DNA of 53,698 bases. Origin: a virus. Under the pieces are notes generated by a model. It did not search any database. It saw only the letters and a program-made list of their open reading frames with translations, and was not told where the DNA came from. Below are positions 8,215 to 16,926 of this stretch, one piece after another; within the stretch, counting starts at the first letter, position 1, and every line of letters begins with the position of its first letter. The translations under genes were made by a program, and so were the position numbers. The stretch covers positions 1 to 53,698 of IMG/VR virus record IMGVR_UViG_3300029798_000006; one strand, written 5' to 3'.

Positions 8215-8401
8215 TGAGATTCCACAGTGGTATGAAGTTGAATTAGTTGGAGAAGGTGTTACTGACGACACTCATAAAGTAATTGAGAATAAAGGTATTG
8301 ATGACGTTATTACTTTTACTCAATACGAATTACGAGATAATCCTAATGCAAAATTATTTCAACTTGGATTTACAGTAGATGAAGTAAAGAATATAATTTA
8401 A
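8114..8401 (+). CDS. Small DGR-associated protein of unknown function
   Basis: 95 aa, overlapping the reverse transcriptase by 101 nt in a different frame. The start is well supported: AAAGGAG at 8103-8109 lies 4 nt before the ATG, unusual in this window where many starts lack a Shine-Dalgarno site. It begins M-I-G-F-P-R-T-I-G-T-K, and has a T-K-S-Y-L-S-S-L helix, a W-Y-E-V-E-L-V-G-E-G strand and a C-terminal F-T-V-D-E-V-K helix. It is not basic or all-helical like the Avd accessory factor. It may be a DGR accessory or simply a tail gene captured with the cassette; the sequence cannot decide. Confidence 0.65.
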   Translation: MIGFPRTIGTKHDVEVLLQILPVETKSYLSSLIDEIPQWYEVELVGEGVTDDTHKVIENKGIDDVITFTQYELRDNPNAKLFQLGFTVDEVKNII

Positions 8402-8505
8402 AAACTAACATTATTAATTTAAAATAAATACATAAAATGGATTTTCGACAATAACCCTATTAGAAATAGGATAGTCACATATGGACTTATCATTATTAAG
8501 TAAGA

Positions 8506-8513
8506 TATAAATA
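8506..8513 (+). promoter_or_regulatory. Late promoter TATAAATA (first of two before the 2271-aa gene)
   Basis: Perfect octamer in the 232-nt gap between the DGR and the giant structural gene. Transcripts starting just after it would meet the 17-bp hairpin at 8539-8578. The gap also holds a smaller CCTATT-AGA-AATAGG hairpin at 8456-8470. Confidence 0.55.
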
Positions 8514-8538
8514 CCATCTACTATAATAAAGTATATCG

Positions 8539-8578
8539 TAAACAAAAATATCCTATAAAAGTAGGATATTTTTGTTTA
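8539..8578 (+). terminator. Strong 17-bp hairpin, probable intrinsic terminator of the DGR operon
   Basis: TAAACAAAAATATCCTA and its exact reverse complement enclose a 6-nt loop (8556-8561). The U-rich 3' arm and A-rich 5' arm make it a plausible bidirectional Rho-independent terminator separating the DGR unit from the next late transcription unit. Confidence 0.75.
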
Positions 8579-8588
8579 TAGAATTTCT

Positions 8589-8596
8589 TATAAATA
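8589..8596 (+). promoter_or_regulatory. Late promoter TATAAATA
   Basis: Perfect octamer 37 nt before the ATG of the 2271-aa structural gene and 10 nt after the terminator hairpin, so it is well placed to drive that gene. Confidence 0.75.
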
Positions 8597-8633
8597 CATT
8601 TATAGTTTATACCAACATATTAATACGTACCAA

Positions 8634-11600
8634 ATGTCACGTACATTCGATGTAGCTCCATTTTTTGATGATTATCTTACCCCTAATTCTGGTGGTTTAG
8701 CTAAGAATTATTATAAAGTATTATTTAGACCTGGTCGTGCACTTCAAGCACGTGAGTTGACTACTGCACAAACAATTCTTCAGAATCAATTGGGATCTTT
8801 TGGAAAATTCTTTTTTCCAGAAGGTGCATCTATATATGGTGCAAATAAATTCTTATATACGCCTCTTGATTATGTTATTGTTAAGAGTACTTTAACAGAC
8901 ACTACAGTTCTTCCAAAAAATCCAACTGGTGATGGTTTTCTTAACTTTAAGGTTGGTGATGTTATTAAAGGAGCTACCTCTGGAATAACAGCTGTTATTC
9001 AGTTTGTTTCTCCTGCAGAAGCTGGAACGGATCCTGATATGATATTTGTTAAGTATTTAACTGCAAATACGGATATAGTTACCTCTGTTACAACGAGCAC
9101 ATTTTTGCATAGTGAATCTCTTACTCACGCAAATTCTTCTGTTGAAATTGCAGTAACTTCCGACGTTGATTTCTCTTATGGTCATGGTATTTCTGTTAAT
9201 TCTGGAATAATTTTCACAAAGGAACTTTTTATTCAAACAACAGATCAGTCATTGTTATTTGATAAATTTTCTACAACATCTAATTCTAGAGTTGGTTATG
9301 TTGTTACAGATAAAATAATTAGTTCTTTAGATGATGTTTCACTTAAAGATAATGCTCAAGGATATCCAAACTATTCTGCGGATGGCGCAGATAGACATCA
9401 AATTAGTCTACAATTATGTAGTTTAGGTTATGATAATGATTGGGTGGCAAATGAAGTTGTAGAATGGACTTCTGGTGTTAGATATCATAAAAATAGAAAA
9501 ACTAAATTACCCGGATCTTCAGAAGTCTTTGTTTGTATTCAATCCCATGTATCAACTCTAGGATCTTCAAGCAATAGACCCGTATCTAATTCTGATAGTG
9601 AATATTGGGTACAAGCAATAAATTTCATAGAAATTTGTCGTATAAAAAATGGTGGATGGATAACAGCAACATTGGCTGCGCCTGATGCTAACATAGGGTT
9701 TTCCAAAAGTACGTATGATACTCTTTTAAAATTAATTGAAAAACGAGATTCTCTTATTCATGGAGATTTTACAATTAAACCATTTGGCTTAAAAATAAAA
9801 GATAACGATACTTCTGGTATTAATATTACAAATAATTTAGTAGAATCTAACTCTAATATATACATCGAACAAACAGTTGCAAACACCTCTCAACTCTTAC
9901 TATCAGTTGATTTTGGTCACGCATTTAAGGATGGTCATGAAGTAATTACTCAAACTCCTGAATTTTTTGTGCTAGATAAACCAAGAACTGCTAAACATGT
10001 TAAAAAATCTTCTGATTATTCACCAGAAATAAATTATGGCAACTACATGTTGCTCCAAAACGTAAATGGTTACTTTGATATACAAAGACATGAAACTGTA
10101 AGTTTCTATAATGCAAACACTCATGTTGCTGGATGGTCAAACACCTCTCATGAGATTGGTACTGCTAAAATTAGATATTTCGATATTAATTCAGGTCGCA
10201 AGACGGAAACTGCAAACACTGCAAGTCCTCATTACCCAACTTATCGTGCGTACTTGTATAATTTTAAAGGAATAAAACCAGGAGAAGCTAGAGCTATAAA
10301 GGGTGCTTATGGACACGCAGATACAAAGGTTAGTGTAACAACTCTTACAAGTCTTGCAGGCGGAAATATTAACGTTGCTACTGCAAATGTATATGGAGAA
10401 ATGTTTGAAACTGGTTTGGAAAATAAAAGTGTTTTTCAATTAAATCCAAATTATGTTCAATTTTTATATCCAACTAATACTTCAGGTGTACCAATTTATT
10501 ATACATATAAAGATTTTGATGCGAAATTTGTTAGAGTATCGAAGACATTGGGGGGTATTTCTACAAATGTCTTTGAACTGAGATCTGCAAACACGAATGC
10601 ACTTTTTACAGAAGCAGATTTTGGTTCAGAATTGGGTAATGGTCTTGTTAATCCCATGAATGAAGTTGATCTTGCAGAAGCAAATTATACTTTGTTTAAT
10701 ATGAGTTCCATGAATGTTGAAATTTTTTCATGTGGATCTGAAATTAACGTTACACATGGAAATATTATTCCAGAAGACGCTATAGCCGGAGAAAGCAATT
10801 GCGATTATAAATGGACATCAGACCCTACTCCTAAATTTTCTGTTTATTTTGCAACTTCTAATGTTAGTGTTACAACAATACCTGATATTAAGCTTCGTGT
10901 AAAAATGGGAATACTTGATGCAGTGTCAGATAAAAAGGTTTATAATCCTTGTATAACAACAAAACTACTTTCTACAGAAACATCTACACATCAAGGATAT
11001 AATTCTAAAGAAATATCATTATTTGAACCAGATGTTTATTCATTAGATGCTGTTTATATGGCGGGAACTGGTAATACTTCTCCAGCATTCCCTACTATAG
11101 AACTTGACATGTTTTCTGGAACATTTCTTGGAGGAGAGACTTTTTATGAAGTAAATTCTCTTACTGGTATAGCTACAGGTGTAACTGGTAAACTAATAGC
11201 AAATATACCTTCTAGTAATACGTGGACATTTATTCCAAAAGGATCTATCAATGGAATGTATACTATAAGTGCAAACAATTTTGTTATTGGAGATACTTCT
11301 GGTTCTGGTGCTAGAATACCAGAAAGTCCTATCATAAACGCTGGGTTTATGGATATTACAGGAAGATATGAATTAGACAATGGACAAAGAGATAATTATT
11401 ACGATTGGGCAAAAATAAAATTGCTTAAGGGTAAAACTGCGCCAACAGCACCTATTTTAATAGTATATAGTAAGTTTGATACCCAGTATGGAGTTGATAA
11501 TGAAAAAACTTTCTATTCTATAAATTCTTATGGATTTTTTGCAGGAGATGAATGGGTTGGTTGGTATGTTGCTGGAAAAGATCGTCTCAAATATTCTCAA

Positions 11601-14600
11601 TTACCTCTATATAGTTCTTCTAAATTGGGTAATATTAGACTTAGAGATGCTATAGACTTTAGACCTGCAAGACATGCAAACACTACTGTGACTATTTCTG
11701 GGAATTTATCAAATGGACTTTTCAGTGACATTTCTAATTTAAATAATAACTGGTTAGATAATTCTATTAAAGTAGTTAATCCATCTCCTAGAATATACGA
11801 TACCTTTAAAATAGACTATAATTATTTCTTAGATAAAAAGGCATCTGTTACTCTAAATAAAAACTATGATTTTGAAATTATAGAAGGACAGCCGGGTTCT
11901 ATTGCAGATCCTGTGCTTACAGACAATTCTCTTCTTTTATGGAAACTTTATTTTCCACCATACTTAGATTCCATAGATCTGATAGAGAAAACGTTTATAG
12001 ACAATAGAGTTTATCAAATGAAAGACATTGGTGCTATTGATACACGTCTCACTGCTTTAGAAAAAATCGTTAAATTGAATGTTGATGAATTGAAAGCGAT
12101 GTCGTTTCACGAGCCATCTACAAGTGCTCTTTATTTGGGATTGGAAAGATTTAAAAATGGAATACTATTAGATACATTTACTGGACATAGTGTTGGTGAT
12201 GTTCAAGATCCTGATTATAAATGTTCTATAGAACCTGATGCACAGACTCTTCGTGCTCCGTTTGAATCTCAAGTTATAGATATGGATGTTATATTTACCA
12301 GTTCAGGGGTTACTTATCATCCTATAAACTCTAGAACATTCGTAAATGATAAAGGACAAACAGTTACAACTAATGATGGTATAGTTACACTTAACTATCA
12401 GCATGTATCTTATTTAGAACAGAGGAATTTTACGTCTTCTATGAGTGTTAATCCATATAACGTAACAAAATTTGTTGGTAAATTAACACTAGATCCTGAA
12501 TCAGATAATTGGATGGACACTCAAGTTCAACCTACTGTTGAAATTAATTTGACAGGAGATGCAGATGCATGGAATGCTTTAACTTCATCTGTTAATTCAA
12601 GACTTGTTGTAACTTTAGATAGAACCCCATTATTTAGTATTGGAAGTCATGTAACATCAAATTCTGGCGGTGGCGGTACAGTTTCTGCAATAGAAGATGG
12701 TAATAATATTGTATTAATAGATTATGAAGGTTCTTTTTATATAGGTTCAACTTTAGTTGGAATAAAGAATGATGGTTCTGGTTTTTCTGCTCTTGTAAAT
12801 GATACGTGGGAAAGAGGTGGTGCTCCTGGATTTGGAACACAATTCGGAGATTGGCAAACACAATGGACCGGTGTTAATTCAACAACAGATATATCTGCGA
12901 CAGGTACATCTAGAACTGTTGTTGATAATCAAACTAATAGAACAACATATGCTGCAACTGGTCAAATTGTTGTTGAAAGTAATGCAGTTGCAAGAAACCA
13001 ATCTGGAACTATAACAACTGATAGAACTACAACTAATACAACAAATATTCAGTCAAATAGTGGAACAAATACTGTTTTAGGTAATAGTGTTTTAACACAG
13101 GACATGGGTGAAAAAGTAGTTGATGTTTCTATAATACCATATATTCGTACAAAAGATGTTTTATTTGATGCTGTTGGATTAAAACCAAATACTAGACTTT
13201 ACCCATTCTTTAATGGCATTTCTGTTAGTCAATATTGTTCACCTAGAACTTTAAGTGGAGGCATATGGATTTTAGATTCATATAATTCTCCATTAATATC
13301 AGATTCTACTGGCAAAATTAACGGAATATTCAAAATTCCTGGAGGCGTTTTTGCGACAGGAGAAAGAACGTTTAGATTAATTGATGATTCTTCTAACGAT
13401 CTTACAAGTGCAACTACAAATGCAGAAGCTGGTTATGTTGCTTCTGGTTTACAACAAACAAAGGTAGACCAAATAATCTCTACGCGAGTGCCTACAATAG
13501 AACGTAGAGATGTTTCTGTAGAAAGAAAAGTCACAACTTCATCTACAGACGTATCTACATCTACTTCTTGGAATACTTTACCTGCATTGCCGGATGTTTC
13601 TACTACAATAGAACCGCAACCTATACCTGCGCCTGTTCCTGTAACGAACATATACAATACTATTCAACAAATACCTGCACCTGCGCCTGTAGTCCCTACA
13701 CCTGCACCTTGTTCTGGTAAAGGTTGTTCTAGTGGTGGAGCTGACCCTCTAGCTCAGACTTTTTTTATTAATCTTAATGAAGATCCTACAGGAGTATTTA
13801 TAACTGCTATAGATGTTTATGTTGCTATAAAGGCATTTACAAATACTTTACCTTTAGTATTAGATGTAAGAACAACTGTTAATGGATATCCATCACAATA
13901 TACTGTACCCGGAACAAGTACTTGGTATTCACACACGGATCTAATTAGCAGTGCATCTCATGACGGTGCTAATACTCTTACAATAAATACTGTCGTAGAA
14001 CATAAAATGTTAGATAACCAATATATAACATTGCTCAACGACACTAACTATAATGGAACTTATCCTATAAGACTAAAAACTGTTAGTGGGGTAACAAGTA
14101 GAACTTCGTTTGAAATAACTGTTCCTTTTGCTAATGTTAATAATATACAGCCTGTAGGTTTAAATTTTTCTAAAATTAACATTGCAACGTTAAATAATAA
14201 TTGGGTACCTACAAAATTTGTTTTTGAATGCCCTATTTATTTAGCTGGAGGAGAATATTCATTTGTTGTTAGATCAACTACAGAAGAATATGAAATTTAC
14301 TTATCAACAATGGGTAAAAATTCTCTCAGAGATAGTCAAATTGTAACAAAACAACCTGCCATAGGTTCTATGTTTAGATCACAGAACTCTAGTACCTGGA
14401 CTCCAGATCAAGAATCTGACCTTGCTTTTAATATTTGGAGAGCAAGTTTTGATACATCTAACATAGGAGATATTGTTTTTACACAAAATGATTTGTCATT
14501 AGATAATTTAGTAGGTGTCGGTGGCACTTTTTCTAGTAATTTTAACGTAAAATATAATTTACTTAACCTTCAGACTGCAAGTCTTAATATACAAAAAACA

Positions 14601-15449
14601 AAGATAGAATGGTATTCTAAAATGACTGATTTAGTTGGTGGTTTAGAATCTGATTGGGCAAAAACAGTACCTAACGCTGATTTTGAAACAACTAAAACAA
14701 AAGTTGTTTATAAAGGTTCATCTTCAATTCAAGTTAGAGCAATGATGAATACTGGAAGCGATATGGTATCTCCGGTCGTTGATCTTCTTAATCAAAGAGC
14801 TATTCTCGTAGAAAATATAATTAACAATAATTTAGAACGAGAGTATGAGGCAGATGGAGGATGTTCACAAGCTAAATATATTTCTAGATCTGTTATTTTA
14901 GATGAGGGAATGGATGCAGTAGATATATCTGTTCACATCGATGCATCAAAAACTAGATTTGAAAACAGCATTTCAGATATAAGATGTTATGGAAAAATAT
15001 TAGCTTCTGGAGATGAAAAGTCATTTCATGATAGATTTTGGTATCCATTAAATCTTCAAGTAGATCCAGGTTATTCTACCGCATCAAATGATTATAAAAA
15101 ATATGACTATAAATTCCCAAAGAATATTTGGTTTGTTAATGAGGGTGGAAATGTTTCTGTTCATTATACTGGAGATGGAGTTCTTTATAATTTTTCTGCT
15201 ATAGATTACGAAGAATCTCAAATGTCTACTTTTTTAGATGCTTTTTCTGTTCCTTTAGAACATTTACACTATGATGATCAAACAGAAACTATGACATATA
15301 CATATTATGATGGAGTTGCTTATCCAAGTCAGTCTAAAGTTACAACATACAATTCGTTTAAGCAATACTCTATAAAAATTGTGATGTTGAGTGACAATAA
15401 ATCTATGATCCCATTGATTAAGGGTTATAAAGCACTTGCTTTAACATAA
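8634..15449 (+). CDS. Giant virion structural protein with N-terminal DUF4815-type domain
   Basis: 2271 aa. The N-terminus has the DUF4815 signature found in large tail proteins of T4-like cyanophages: Y-Y-K-V-L-F-R-P-G-R-A-L-Q-A-R-E-L-T, T-I-L-Q-N-Q and a following F-F-P-E-G segment (residues ~25-65). The body is a long beta-rich region. A T/S/N-rich stretch at about 1400-1490 is followed by a proline-rich linker near 1660-1705 (repeated P-A-P-V units), a C-S-G-K-G-C-S motif and D-P-L-A-Q-T-F-F, a segment typical of cyanophage tail-associated proteins. The C-terminal ~500 residues form further structural domains. It is likely a baseplate- or fibre-network protein at the tail tip. It sits alone behind a promoter and is followed at 6 nt by the next small gene. 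Confidence 0.8.
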   Translation: MSRTFDVAPFFDDYLTPNSGGLAKNYYKVLFRPGRALQARELTTAQTILQNQLGSFGKFFFPEGASIYGANKFLYTPLDYVIVKSTLTDTTVLPKNPTGDGFLNFKVGDVIKGATSGITAVIQFVSPAEAGTDPDMIFVKYLTANTDIVTSVTTSTFLHSESLTHANSSVEIAVTSDVDFSYGHGISVNSGIIFTKELFIQTTDQSLLFDKFSTTSNSRVGYVVTDKIISSLDDVSLKDNAQGYPNYSADGADRHQISLQLCSLGYDNDWVANEVVEWTSGVRYHKNRKTKLPGSSEVFVCIQSHVSTLGSSSNRPVSNSDSEYWVQAINFIEICRIKNGGWITATLAAPDANIGFSKSTYDTLLKLIEKRDSLIHGDFTIKPFGLKIKDNDTSGINITNNLVESNSNIYIEQTVANTSQLLLSVDFGHAFKDGHEVITQTPEFFVLDKPRTAKHVKKSSDYSPEINYGNYMLLQNVNGYFDIQRHETVSFYNANTHVAGWSNTSHEIGTAKIRYFDINSGRKTETANTASPHYPTYRAYLYNFKGIKPGEARAIKGAYGHADTKVSVTTLTSLAGGNINVATANVYGEMFETGLENKSVFQLNPNYVQFLYPTNTSGVPIYYTYKDFDAKFVRVSKTLGGISTNVFELRSANTNALFTEADFGSELGNGLVNPMNEVDLAEANYTLFNMSSMNVEIFSCGSEINVTHGNIIPEDAIAGESNCDYKWTSDPTPKFSVYFATSNVSVTTIPDIKLRVKMGILDAVSDKKVYNPCITTKLLSTETSTHQGYNSKEISLFEPDVYSLDAVYMAGTGNTSPAFPTIELDMFSGTFLGGETFYEVNSLTGIATGVTGKLIANIPSSNTWTFIPKGSINGMYTISANNFVIGDTSGSGARIPESPIINAGFMDITGRYELDNGQRDNYYDWAKIKLLKGKTAPTAPILIVYSKFDTQYGVDNEKTFYSINSYGFFAGDEWVGWYVAGKDRLKYSQLPLYSSSKLGNIRLRDAIDFRPARHANTTVTISGNLSNGLFSDISNLNNNWLDNSIKVVNPSPRIYDTFKIDYNYFLDKKASVTLNKNYDFEIIEGQPGSIADPVLTDNSLLLWKLYFPPYLDSIDLIEKTFIDNRVYQMKDIGAIDTRLTALEKIVKLNVDELKAMSFHEPSTSALYLGLERFKNGILLDTFTGHSVGDVQDPDYKCSIEPDAQTLRAPFESQVIDMDVIFTSSGVTYHPINSRTFVNDKGQTVTTNDGIVTLNYQHVSYLEQRNFTSSMSVNPYNVTKFVGKLTLDPESDNWMDTQVQPTVEINLTGDADAWNALTSSVNSRLVVTLDRTPLFSIGSHVTSNSGGGGTVSAIEDGNNIVLIDYEGSFYIGSTLVGIKNDGSGFSALVNDTWERGGAPGFGTQFGDWQTQWTGVNSTTDISATGTSRTVVDNQTNRTTYAATGQIVVESNAVARNQSGTITTDRTTTNTTNIQSNSGTNTVLGNSVLTQDMGEKVVDVSIIPYIRTKDVLFDAVGLKPNTRLYPFFNGISVSQYCSPRTLSGGIWILDSYNSPLISDSTGKINGIFKIPGGVFATGERTFRLIDDSSNDLTSATTNAEAGYVASGLQQTKVDQIISTRVPTIERRDVSVERKVTTSSTDVSTSTSWNTLPALPDVSTTIEPQPIPAPVPVTNIYNTIQQIPAPAPVVPTPAPCSGKGCSSGGADPLAQTFFINLNEDPTGVFITAIDVYVAIKAFTNTLPLVLDVRTTVNGYPSQYTVPGTSTWYSHTDLISSASHDGANTLTINTVVEHKMLDNQYITLLNDTNYNGTYPIRLKTVSGVTSRTSFEITVPFANVNNIQPVGLNFSKINIATLNNNWVPTKFVFECPIYLAGGEYSFVVRSTTEEYEIYLSTMGKNSLRDSQIVTKQPAIGSMFRSQNSSTWTPDQESDLAFNIWRASFDTSNIGDIVFTQNDLSLDNLVGVGGTFSSNFNVKYNLLNLQTASLNIQKTKIEWYSKMTDLVGGLESDWAKTVPNADFETTKTKVVYKGSSSIQVRAMMNTGSDMVSPVVDLLNQRAILVENIINNNLEREYEADGGCSQAKYISRSVILDEGMDAVDISVHIDASKTRFENSISDIRCYGKILASGDEKSFHDRFWYPLNLQVDPGYSTASNDYKKYDYKFPKNIWFVNEGGNVSVHYTGDGVLYNFSAIDYEESQMSTFLDAFSVPLEHLHYDDQTETMTYTYYDGVAYPSQSKVTTYNSFKQYSIKIVMLSDNKSMIPLIKGYKALALT

Positions 15450-15455
15450 AATACA

Positions 15456-15665
15456 ATGGATAACGTAAGAATAGAAGGTTATAATGCAGTTAAGAATATG
15501 TATTCTAAGGGACTTTTAAGTACAGATTCTGATAAACTTGCTGCATATAGAATACAAAGAAATCTTAAAAAGACAGAATCTGATAGAATATCTGCATTAG
15601 AGTCTGAAGTCAAAGAGATTAAAGCATTGCTAATAAAATTGATAGAGAATAATGGCAACAAATGA
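15456..15665 (+). CDS. Small coiled-coil protein
   Basis: 69 aa, 6 nt after the giant structural gene. The C-terminal half is a heptad-like helix (R-I-S-A-L-E-S-E-V-K-E-I-K-A-L-L-I-K-L-I-E). The N-terminal half is mixed (G-Y-N-A-V-K-N-M-Y-S-K-G-L-L). It overlaps the next gene by 14 nt. Small coiled-coil proteins in this position may act in fibre trimerisation or assembly, but function is unknown. Confidence 0.6.
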   Translation: MDNVRIEGYNAVKNMYSKGLLSTDSDKLAAYRIQRNLKKTESDRISALESEVKEIKALLIKLIENNGNK

Positions 15666-15999
15666 TTCTTATATACCAGCAGAATATCACACTGGCATTG
15701 TTAGGGGTGATTACTTTCGTGAAAGTTTTTCATTTACTGTAGATGGGTTTGACTTGGATATTACTAGCGCAACAGTAAAAATCCAATTAAAAAATTCCAT
15801 TAACGAAAATAAAGGACAATGGACAGTTGGGAATGGATTGTCAATAGAAAATAATGTTTTACTTTGGGAAATATTAGAAGAAGAAACATCTATGTTAATC
15901 CCATCAGTTTATAAATATGATATTGAAATAATTATTAATGGGAAAAAGAAGACATATGTGAGAGGAAATTTTAATGTAGAAAAATATATAACTATATGA
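15652..15999 (+). CDS. Probable baseplate/fibre adaptor protein
   Basis: 115 aa. It reads as an immunoglobulin-like beta sandwich: I-V-R-G-D-Y-F-R-E-S-F-S-F at the start, alternating strands, and K-Y-D-I-E-I-I-I-N-G-K-K-K-T-Y-V-R-G-N-F near the end. The R-G-D-x-F-x-x-x-F-x-F pattern with a late G-x-F strand resembles N-terminal domains of upper-baseplate proteins such as BppU; this is an impression, not a confirmed match. It overlaps the coiled-coil gene by 14 nt and the fibre gene that follows by 4 nt (ATGA), so the three are co-translated. Confidence 0.6.
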   Translation: MATNDSYIPAEYHTGIVRGDYFRESFSFTVDGFDLDITSATVKIQLKNSINENKGQWTVGNGLSIENNVLLWEILEEETSMLIPSVYKYDIEIIINGKKKTYVRGNFNVEKYITI

Positions 16000-16776
16000 G
16001 CAATCCTAATCAAATAGATAGCAGATCGAATCAAATTGTTCAAATTGATATTTCAGATAAAATTGTTATAGTAACCCCTGAAAATGTCATTTCTAGTTTG
16101 GGTTATGTACCAGAGAATGCTAATAATAAAATAGAAGTATGGTCTTCGCAAAGTAACAATATAAACTATCCAGCCGAAAAGTTAGTAAAGGATTCTCTTG
16201 ATCTAAAATTAGACTCTTCTGCATATAATGCAGAAGACATTTTGTCTAAATTAAAAACTGTAGATGGTCCATCGAGTGGTCTGGATGCAGATCTTTTAGA
16301 TAGCAGATCAGGAACATTTTATTTAGATTGGGATAATGCTACAAATAAACCCGGACCTAACATAGAAGTAATTTTATCTGGAGATGTTTCGGGTACTTCT
16401 AATGTTACTTTAACTAACTTAGAGAATGGTGTTATTTCTATAGTAACATCAGTTGCAGATGATTCTCATAATCATACTATAGAAAATGTTGATGGATTAC
16501 AAACATCTTTAAATTTTATATCAGAAGAACTATCTTCTCATATAGGAAATAACAACAATCCTCATGAAACAACAGCTTCTCAGGTAGGTCTTGGTAACGT
16601 TGACAATACACCAGATTCAACGAAATCTGTATTGTCTGCAAATACCGCTTTACACGTTTCATATAGTGGTCTTATAGGAATTCCTATAATATGGAATCAA
16701 GATACAACTGGAACTGCAAATAATGCTACACATTTAAATGGACAACAATCATCTTTCTATTATCCAGTGAATAATC
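15996..16776 (+). pseudogene. 5' part of a tail fibre gene split by the IS21 element
   Basis: About 260 codons of fibre sequence before the IS boundary; the frame then runs 32 nt into the element to a stop at 16808. The N-terminal region carries the V-I-S-S-L-G-Y-V-P-E-N motif (the A-L-G-Y-T-P-x-N family repeat of fibres). The middle has D-A-D-L-L-D-S-R-S-G-T-F-Y, and then N-P-H-E-T-T-A-S-Q-V-G-L-G-N-V-D-N-T, a common fibre-shaft motif. The downstream half is at 19324-21119. As sequenced, this half would make a truncated fibre lacking its receptor-binding end. Confidence 0.85.
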
Positions 16777-16870
16777 TGCATCAAAGTGTACCAGGGATTC
16801 TGGCCTAAAGTGTACCAGTAAATCTGGAGCAATGTGTACCACTTGTTCTGGTGCAAAGTGTACCACCCAA
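16777..16870 (+). repeat. Left-end multiple transposase-binding repeats of the IS
   Basis: Four spaced copies of a unit with core GTGTACCA and a following T-C-T-G-G or equivalent, at about 24-bp spacing. Such multiple terminal repeats are a hallmark of IS21 ends and bind IstA. Confidence 0.8.
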
Positions 16871-16926
16871 GAAGGACGGATTTGTAACATTGCCTGAGGT
16901 ATCTTCGGTAAAAAACCGGAGACCAA

